DNA of 5,258 nucleotides, from positions 1 through 5,258 of the forward strand of contig PLSH01000161.1 in the NCBI GenBank assembly GCA_003165095.1, read 5' to 3'. Positions 1 to 3,860 of the stretch are shown here, one piece after another; position 1 is the first letter of the stretch, and every line of letters begins with the position of its first letter. A program made the translations under genes and the position numbers. A model generated the notes under the pieces. The model was not told the origin of the DNA, made no database searches, and saw nothing but the letters and a program-made list of their open reading frames with translations. The stretch is from Acidobacteriaceae bacterium (GTDB lineage Bacteria > Acidobacteriota > Terriglobia > Terriglobales > Acidobacteriaceae).

Positions 1-516
1 ATCGCCGCCGCTGCCGTGCAGGCGCTGGGCAAGTTTCCCATCGTAAATGCCTCGCTGATTGACGGAGCCATCCATTACCATCCCAACATCCATCTGGGCA
101 TCGCCGTGGCGCTGGAGTCGGGCTTGATTGTCCCCGTGATCCGCCAGGCTGAGGCGCACAGCTTCGCTGACCTGGCCCGCGCCATCAACGATCTCGCCCT
201 CCGCGCCCGCACCAAAAAGCTCAACCCCGACGAGGCCTCGGGCTCAACCTTCACGCTCACCAACTCCGGCGTCTTTGGCGGCGAGTACGGCACCCCAATC
301 ATCAACCAGCCCGAGTCGGCCATCCTTGCCATCGGCGGCCTGCGCAAGGAGCCCGTAGTCCTCACCGACGCCGAATGCAACGACGCTATCGCCATTCGCT
401 CGATGCAGTACTACTGCCTTGGCTTTGATCACCGCACCATCGACGGCGCCGACGCCGGCAAGTTCATGCTCGAATTCAAAAACGCGCTGGAAAACTGGGA
501 CAAGCAGATTAACTGA
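1..516 (+). CDS. 2-oxo acid dehydrogenase complex E2 acyltransferase, C-terminal catalytic part (5' end outside window)
   Basis: This is the end of a dihydrolipoamide acyltransferase, the core (E2) subunit of a pyruvate, 2-oxoglutarate or branched-chain 2-oxo acid dehydrogenase complex. It moves the acyl group from lipoyl-lysine to coenzyme A in the cytoplasm. About 171 codons are visible, in frame from base 1, so the gene starts upstream; the GTG at base 16 lies inside the conserved domain and is not a real start. The catalytic signature DHRTIDG is present, with His at codon 144 (430-432) and Asp at codon 148 (442-444). The upstream TLTNSGVFGG segment (codons 85-94) and GTPIIN with a following PESAILAIG stretch are also typical of the domain. 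The lipoyl and peripheral-subunit-binding domains are off the edge. The visible part does not settle which 2-oxo acid is used. It ends convergent to the propeller gene, 33 bases away. Confidence 0.93.
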   Translation: MAAAAVQALGKFPIVNASLIDGAIHYHPNIHLGIAVALESGLIVPVIRQAEAHSFADLARAINDLALRARTKKLNPDEASGSTFTLTNSGVFGGEYGTPIINQPESAILAIGGLRKEPVVLTDAECNDAIAIRSMQYYCLGFDHRTIDGADAGKFMLEFKNALENWDKQIN

Positions 517-549
517 AAGTCCGCAGGAGCGATCGACCCCGCCGGAAAA

Positions 550-1542
550 CTACTGCCCCTTAGCCCACCCCAGCCCATCCGTCCCCTTGCCGGTAGCGAT
601 CGTCCGCGCAACCTTCCACGAACCCAGATCGATCTCGTCCACCTGGTTCACGTCCAGGCAGGAAACGTAAGCCGCCTTACCATCCGGCCGCACCAGCACC
701 TCCTGCGGGTTCGCGCCCACGGTAACCGCCCGCGCCATCTTCATCGTCGCCAGGTCCACCACGTCCACCTTGTTCGCGTCCGGTATCGGCATCAGCAAGT
801 AATGCCCATCCGGCGTCACCGCGCCGCCGTAGCCCAGCCCATCCAACGGTACCCAGGTCTTCACCGTATTGGTCGCCGTATCGATCACCGCCATCTGCGG
901 CTTGGTCTGGTCGGAGGTAAACACCCAGCGGTCGTCCGGCGATATCGCAATCCGCTGCGTATTGCCGGAGACGGGAATAATCGCGAGCACCTTGCGCGCC
1001 TTGATGTCCAGCACGCTCACCGTGCCCGGGCCCACGTTGGCCGTGTAGCCCCGCAGCCCGTCGTGCGAGATCGCGAACATGTGGCTCTCTGCCTGCCCGG
1101 TCGGAATCGATCCAACAACTCTCAGCGTCTTCGGGTCGATGATGGTGATGGAGTGGTCAAGCTCCGTGGTCACGTAGAGCATCCCGTCCGGCCCCAGGAC
1201 CGCGCAATGCGGCCTTACCCCGTGGTCAAACTGGATGTTGCCTACAACCTTCTGCGAGGCGATATCGACGACCACAATGTTGCGGCCATCGGTTCCCGGC
1301 TTGCCCACGCCGGAGTTGCCGTAGATGGGCACAAACGCCAGTTTGCCGTCGGCCGACGCCGCAACCTCGTGCCCGGTATTCCCGTTTTCAGGCACCGAAG
1401 CAATCACTGCTCCCGCCGCGGGATCGACGATCGCCAGCCTGCGATCGCCCTTCTGGTCCACAAGCAACCGGTTTTGCGCAAGACATGCAGGCAGCGCCAA
1501 CGACAACAGCACGAACGAAACAGCCAGGGGAAACGGCTTCAA
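550..1542 (-). CDS. Secreted YncE/YVTN-type seven-bladed beta-propeller protein
   Basis: This is a predicted exported beta-propeller of the YncE/YVTN (40-residue repeat) family. Such proteins are periplasmic or surface-bound; their ligands are mostly unknown, although YncE itself binds DNA. The chosen TTG start gives 330 residues. It begins MKPFPLAVSFVLLSLALPAC, a clean signal peptide with one Lys and a hydrophobic core, ending ACLAQ. Cleavage could be by signal peptidase I after CLA; a lipoprotein Cys in LPAC is less likely because of the Pro. Seven strand motifs ending in Asp (IVD, VVD, IID, VLD, VID, VVD, EID) fall at about residues 40, 93, 136, 179, 221, 263 and 305. The spacing is 42-43 apart from the first, so seven blades are expected. 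The first interval carries an insertion, GNSGVGKPGTDGR. The start was chosen because GAGG lies six bases before TTG. An in-frame ATG 13 codons earlier (1579-1581) lacks a ribosome site and would put charged residues before the signal peptide. Confidence 0.88.
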   Translation of the reverse strand: MKPFPLAVSFVLLSLALPACLAQNRLLVDQKGDRRLAIVDPAAGAVIASVPENGNTGHEVAASADGKLAFVPIYGNSGVGKPGTDGRNIVVVDIASQKVVGNIQFDHGVRPHCAVLGPDGMLYVTTELDHSITIIDPKTLRVVGSIPTGQAESHMFAISHDGLRGYTANVGPGTVSVLDIKARKVLAIIPVSGNTQRIAISPDDRWVFTSDQTKPQMAVIDTATNTVKTWVPLDGLGYGGAVTPDGHYLLMPIPDANKVDVVDLATMKMARAVTVGANPQEVLVRPDGKAAYVSCLDVNQVDEIDLGSWKVARTIATGKGTDGLGWAKGQ

Positions 1543-1553
1543 GGGTGACCTCG
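1543..1553 (-). promoter_or_regulatory. Ribosome binding site favouring the TTG start of the propeller gene
   Basis: On the minus strand AGCGAGG is followed by TCACCC and then TTG at 1542-1540. GAGG is thus six bases from the start codon, in the usual range. The bases before the alternative ATG at 1581 read AACTTCC and show no Shine-Dalgarno match. This supports the 330-residue form. Confidence 0.55.
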
Positions 1554-1569
1554 CTTTGACTACGCAATG

Positions 1570-1575
1570 ACTATA
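1570..1575 (-). promoter_or_regulatory. Possible -10 box of the propeller gene
   Basis: TATAGT on the minus strand would place transcription start near 1563, about 20 bases before the TTG start. If real, it lies inside the codons of the longer ATG reading and would exclude that start. No convincing -35 sits at 16-18 bases: the best nearby hexamer, TTGATT, is only 13 bases upstream. It is a weak call from sequence alone. Confidence 0.25.
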
Positions 1576-1616
1576 TCGCATGGAAGTTAATCAACGGAAT
1601 TTCCACGGCAAGGCGA

Positions 1617-1733
1617 TTATCTTCGCGCCAATTCCTCAACCACCTCGACATACTCGCGGATAGCAGCGCGCATGTTAGCGAGCGCCTCTTCCTCGGAGGT
1701 GCCTTGCGACCAGCACGCGAACGAAGCGGTTCA
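1617..1733 (-). pseudogene. HicB-like antitoxin, C-terminal remnant
   Basis: One minus-strand frame, closed by TAA at 1619-1617, reads 37 codons back to an in-frame TGA at 1733-1731. It contains CWSQGTSEEEALANMRAAI followed by REYVEVVEELARR. This matches the best conserved part of the HicB/UPF0150 fold, normally PGC-x-x-QG-x-T-x-EEA-x-x-N-x-x-EAI plus the following helix. HicB proteins are antitoxins that neutralise the HicA mRNA interferase. Here the N-terminal beta strands are missing, no start codon with a ribosome site serves the frame, and no HicA gene (small dsRBD-like, with a catalytic His) is visible nearby. I therefore read it as a decayed fragment, not a gene. The family call rests on motif recognition only. 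Confidence 0.6.
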
Positions 1734-1767
1734 GCGGCGCGGCGGGAATGTGTTCCAGGTAAAGCAC
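1675..1767 (-). pseudogene. Short ORF resembling the N-terminus of an AraC-type regulator (DUF6597-like), broken
   Basis: From a GTG at 1767-1765 the minus strand reads MLYLEHIPAAPLNRFVRVL and stops at 1677-1675 after 30 codons. A short 'x-Y-x-x-x-x-P-x-x-P-L-x-x-F-V' opening is typical of AraC-family regulators with an N-terminal DUF6597-type domain, which usually continue with a Trp just after this point. GAGG lies five bases before the GTG. The similarity ends at about codon 19, where the HicB-like remnant begins in another frame. It may be the scrap of a gene joined to the HicB remnant by deletion. It could equally be the frame-shifted N-terminal strands of the same HicB gene, or chance. 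Identification is tentative. Confidence 0.3.
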
Positions 1768-1780
1768 GAGAACCTCGTGC
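1764..1780. repeat. Perfect short inverted repeat (7-bp stem, 3-base loop)
   Basis: GCACGAG-AAC-CTCGTGC is a perfect inverted repeat, mostly GC. No T-run follows on either strand, so it is not a standard terminator. On a minus-strand transcript it would fold over the GAGG and GTG of the 30-codon ORF. It may be incidental. Confidence 0.4.
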
Positions 1781-1783
1781 CCT

Positions 1784-1792
1784 CTTATAGCA
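1784..1792 (-). promoter_or_regulatory. Possible extended -10 element upstream of the remnant ORFs
   Basis: The minus strand reads TGCTATAAG, a TGn-extended -10 box (consensus TGnTATAAT). It lies 17 bases before the GTG at 1767. No good -35 is seen. If active it would transcribe the remnant region, perhaps as a leftover promoter of the lost gene. Confidence 0.25.
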
Positions 1793-1832
1793 CGATTCAA
1801 ATGCCTGCGAAAACTCGGGCTCTTCGCCGCTT

Positions 1833-1878
1833 TGCAATTCCGGCCCGCTCTGCAATTCCGGCCCACTTGGCAATTCCA
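1833..1878. repeat. 18-bp tandem repeat, about 2.5 copies
   Basis: GCAATTCCGGCCC occurs at 1834 and again at 1852, and the core GCAATTCC a third time at 1870, giving an exact 18-base period. The first two units also share the preceding T and most of the spacer; the third diverges after GCAATTCC. The repeat ends three bases before the first ATG of the ykgJ-like gene, so it occupies that gene's leader or promoter. It may be a replication-slippage array in non-coding DNA or a cluster of binding sites; the sequence alone does not say which. Confidence 0.75.
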
Positions 1879-1880
1879 GT

Positions 1881-2495
1881 ATGATGGGCGGCATGCGTTT
1901 GCCCGCAGCCGATTACGAACTGGTGCAGATTGTAGATGCGGCCCTTGTCGAGACCGCTGGCCGGGCAGGCGAATGGCTCGTCTGCCGCCTGGGATGCACG
2001 CAATGCTGTTACGGCGCATTCGCAATCAACGCGCTCGACGCCCTCCGCCTGCGCACCGGCATGGAAACGCTTCGAGCCACGCAGCCCGCGCTGGCCGCAG
2101 AAATCGAACGCCGTTCTCGCGCCTGGACCTCCGAATTCGGGCACGACTTTCCGGGTGATCTGGAAAACGGCCTGCTCGGCGCCTCTGAAGAAAATCAGGA
2201 GCGTTTTGAAGAATTCGCCAATGACGCAGCCTGCCCCGCGCTCGATCCCGCCACTGGCCGCTGCGATGTCTACGAGTGGCGTCCCATGACCTGCCGCGTC
2301 TTCGGTCCGCCCATTCGCATGGCCGGCGCTGATGACGCCGAAGCCCTCGGCCACTGCGAACTCTGTTTCATCGGCGCATCCCAGGCCCAGATCGCCGCCT
2401 GCGAAATGCCCGTCCCGCATGAGCTTGAGGCCACCCTGCTCGATGCGATCCCTGCGAAAGGCGAAACCGTAGTCGCTTTTGCACTGCTCACGTGA
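1881..2495 (+). CDS. YkgJ-family cysteine-cluster protein (putative Zn/Fe-chelating)
   Basis: This 204-residue cytoplasmic protein of the YkgJ/CxxCxxCC family (PF03692-like) is predicted to bind zinc or iron through clustered cysteines; its biochemical role is unknown. The N-terminal cluster is C35-x3-C39-x2-C42-C43 within CRLGCTQCC. The second part of the signature is also present: CPALD at C118, RCDVY at C128, then WRPMTCR with C138, and further cysteines at 159, 162 and 174. No signal peptide or membrane segment is seen. ATG codons occur at 1881, 1884 and 1893, none with a clear Shine-Dalgarno site. The residue pattern around MRLPAADYELVQIVDAAL suggests that the true start is at one of these, with 1893 possible. 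The gene sits immediately before alanine racemase on the same strand. Family assignment is firm; function is not. Confidence 0.87.
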   Translation: MMGGMRLPAADYELVQIVDAALVETAGRAGEWLVCRLGCTQCCYGAFAINALDALRLRTGMETLRATQPALAAEIERRSRAWTSEFGHDFPGDLENGLLGASEENQERFEEFANDAACPALDPATGRCDVYEWRPMTCRVFGPPIRMAGADDAEALGHCELCFIGASQAQIAACEMPVPHELEATLLDAIPAKGETVVAFALLT

Positions 2496-2499
2496 GGAG
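2494..2499 (+). promoter_or_regulatory. Shine-Dalgarno-like GAGGAG overlapping the ykgJ-like stop codon
   Basis: TGAGGAGC joins the TGA of the upstream gene to a strong GAGGAG. An ATG in the alr frame follows at 2502, only two bases after the AGGAG core (four after GAGG), which is closer than usual. It suggests translational coupling and is the main argument for a 12-codon-longer alanine racemase. Confidence 0.4.
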
Positions 2500-2537
2500 C
2501 GATGCACTTCGCGTTAAACTGTGTATTGGAACCCCCC

Positions 2538-3737
2538 ATGCCAACGCGTCCCTGCTGGGTTGAGATTCGCACCCAATCCTTTGAAGAGAACTATCGTTTT
2601 CTCCGGGCCCTGGCCGCGCCCCATGCGGAGCTCCTGGCCATCGTCAAAGCCAACGCCTACGGCCACTCGCTTGACCTTTGCGCCCCGGCAGCGGTTCGCG
2701 CCGGAGCCCGGTGGCTGGGCGTCACCAGCGTTGAAGAGGGCATTGCCGCGCGAGCATTGTGCCCCGCTGCGCAGATTCTCGTCATTGGCGGCGTCTTTCG
2801 CGGCCAGGGCGGGGCTGTCGTCGAGCACCGGCTCACGGCCGTAGCCTGGGAGCCGTGGCAGCTCGACGAGCTTTCCGCTGCCGCGCACTCTGCCGGCCTC
2901 CAGCCCGGCTCGCTCCCCATTCATCTCGAGATCGACACCGGCATGAGCCGCCAGGGCGCGGACCCGAGCGAGCTGGCGCCAATCTTCGCGCAGCTGGCCC
3001 CCGCCTCTCCGCTCCGGCTGGACGGCGTGATGACCCATCTATTCGCGGCGGACGAGGCTGACGGCCGGGTCACCGCGACCCAGCTTGCGCGCCTCGACGA
3101 GACGCTAAGCCACATCTCTGCAGCCGGACTCTTCAGCGAATGGCTCAACGTGGGCAACTCCGCCGCTCTCGTCGCCGGTCACGCGCGCGCCATCTCCGAG
3201 CTGGCCGGCCGCCATGGAATGAAAGCCCTGCTGCGCCCCGGGTTCGCGCTTTATGGCCTGGTTCCGCAATTCGACCCGCAATTCGATCCGGACTCCGCGC
3301 CACAGGAATCGGCAATCCTCGTCCGCGCACGCGCCACGCTTCAGCCGGTCCTCAGTTGGAAGACTTCCGTGGTGGGTGTGCGTACCATCCCCGCCGGAGC
3401 AGCGGTCGGCTATAACGGAACTTTTGTGGCCACCGAGCCCATGCGCCTGGCGCTGCTCGCGGCAGGTTACGGAGACGGCGTCGACCGGCGCCTTGGCAAT
3501 CGCTTCAGCCTGCTGGTTCACGGTGCGCGCGCGCCCCTTGTTGGCCGCATCAGCATGGACCAGGCTGTCCTTGACGTGACCGAAATCCCCGGCGTTCAAC
3601 CCGGCGACGAAGTGGTGATCCTGGGAACGCAGGGCCAGGAGACCATCACCGCATTCGATCACGCCGCCGCCACCGGGACCATTCCTTGGGAGGTCTTCAC
3701 CCGCATCGGCCCGCGCGTGCCAAGGGTTGGAATTTAG
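2538..3737 (+). CDS. alr: Alanine racemase
   Basis: This PLP-dependent enzyme interconverts L- and D-alanine in the cytoplasm and supplies D-Ala for peptidoglycan. From ATG 2538 it has 399 residues, slightly longer than the usual 360-390. The PLP lysine is in AIVKANAYGHS (Lys37), and the conserved Gly of KANAYGHG is Ser here. Other family marks are HLEIDTGMSRQG (about 129-140), NVGNSAA (about 204), RPGFALYG with the PLP-pyridine Arg at 233, the catalytic Tyr at 292 in AVGYNGTF, GYGDGVDRR (310-318) and GRISMDQ (336-342). The protein ends RIGPRVPRVGI. An N-terminal TIM barrel and a C-terminal beta domain are expected. The start at 2538 gives MPTRPCWVEI, the usual family opening. An upstream in-frame ATG at 2502 adds MHFALNCVLEPP and has the GAGGAG site, so it remains possible. 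A small QFDPQFDP duplication follows RPGFALYG. Likely operon partner: the YkgJ-like gene. Confidence 0.95.
   Translation: MPTRPCWVEIRTQSFEENYRFLRALAAPHAELLAIVKANAYGHSLDLCAPAAVRAGARWLGVTSVEEGIAARALCPAAQILVIGGVFRGQGGAVVEHRLTAVAWEPWQLDELSAAAHSAGLQPGSLPIHLEIDTGMSRQGADPSELAPIFAQLAPASPLRLDGVMTHLFAADEADGRVTATQLARLDETLSHISAAGLFSEWLNVGNSAALVAGHARAISELAGRHGMKALLRPGFALYGLVPQFDPQFDPDSAPQESAILVRARATLQPVLSWKTSVVGVRTIPAGAAVGYNGTFVATEPMRLALLAAGYGDGVDRRLGNRFSLLVHGARAPLVGRISMDQAVLDVTEIPGVQPGDEVVILGTQGQETITAFDHAAATGTIPWEVFTRIGPRVPRVGI
3267..3290 (+). repeat. 12-bp in-frame tandem duplication in alr
   Basis: CAATTCGACCCG is followed directly by CAATTCGATCCG, with one mismatch at a third codon position. It encodes QFDP twice, in a surface-loop-like stretch after RPGFALYGLVP and before the C-terminal beta domain. 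It keeps the frame and misses the known catalytic residues. Confidence 0.8.
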
Positions 3738-3767
3738 CGATTTCTCAAACTAAAAATGCAACCCCAG

Positions 3768-3793
3768 CGCAGGCGGCAATCCACCGCTCTGCG
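3768..3793. repeat. Weaker imperfect hairpin in the alr/DUF4097 intergenic region
   Basis: CGCAGGCGG (3768-3776) pairs with CCGC-T-CTGCG (3784-3793), a nine-pair stem with one bulged T and a seven-base loop. On the minus strand a TTTTT run follows about ten bases later, which is too far for a textbook terminator. It may assist the stronger hairpin beside it. Confidence 0.35.
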
Positions 3794-3803
3794 TCCAGAA
3801 CAA

Positions 3804-3836
3804 AACAGGCGCTGAGGCAAGTGCCCCGCGCCTGTT
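3804..3836. terminator. Bidirectional rho-independent terminator between convergent genes
   Basis: AACAGGCGC (3804-3812) and GCGCCTGTT (3828-3836) form a perfect nine-base-pair stem. The 15-base loop can itself pair GGC with GCC (3816-3818 and 3823-3825). On the minus strand the stem runs into TTTTGTTCT, a good U-rich tail, 25 bases past the DUF4097 stop codon. On the plus strand the tail is TT-CG-TTCC-TT, weaker, about 65 bases past the alr stop. The position between two convergent genes fits a shared terminator. Confidence 0.75.
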
Positions 3837-3860
3837 CGTTCCTTCGACCGTATGCCGTGC

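Larger units (their letters stand above)
1543..1880. other. Long intergenic region between divergent propeller and ykgJ-like genes
   Basis: This stretch of about 340 bases separates two divergently transcribed genes and has no intact gene. Going up in coordinate it holds the propeller leader and possible -10, the HicB-like remnant, the overlapping 30-codon AraC-like ORF, a small hairpin, a TGn-extended -10 on the minus strand, and the 18-bp tandem repeat. I could not find a convincing plus-strand promoter for the ykgJ-alr pair. TATGAT at 1880-1885 overlaps the first ATG and has no -35. Confidence 0.7.

Noticed and set aside
517..549. Possible terminator between the E2 and propeller genes
   Set aside because: Only a CGATCG palindrome and no GC-rich stem with a T-run could be found in the 33 bases.
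802..1548. 248-codon plus-strand open frame opposite the propeller gene
   Set aside because: It is rich in Arg and His from reading GC-rich codons in antisense and has no recognisable domain; the opposite strand encodes a clear seven-repeat propeller.
1880..1885. TATGAT as a -10 box for the ykgJ-like gene
   Set aside because: It overlaps the first ATG, and no -35-like hexamer lies at the right distance; TTGGCA is only seven bases upstream.
2487..2496. CTCACGTGAG perfect palindrome at the end of the ykgJ-like gene
   Set aside because: At ten bases, falling on Leu-Thr-stop codons, it is within what chance gives and has no partner site nearby.
1797..2507. 236-codon minus-strand open frame opposite the ykgJ-like gene
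   Set aside because: It is an antisense shadow: the conserved cysteine signature lies on the plus strand, and this frame's C-terminal AGIAKWAGIAERAGIAK is only the 18-bp repeat translated.
3727..3737. Atypical last residues of alanine racemase (RVPRVGI, no Tyr before RVPR)
   Set aside because: The Tyr before RVPR in the Geobacillus enzyme is not kept in all active racemases, E. coli included as I recall it, so its absence is not evidence of a defect.
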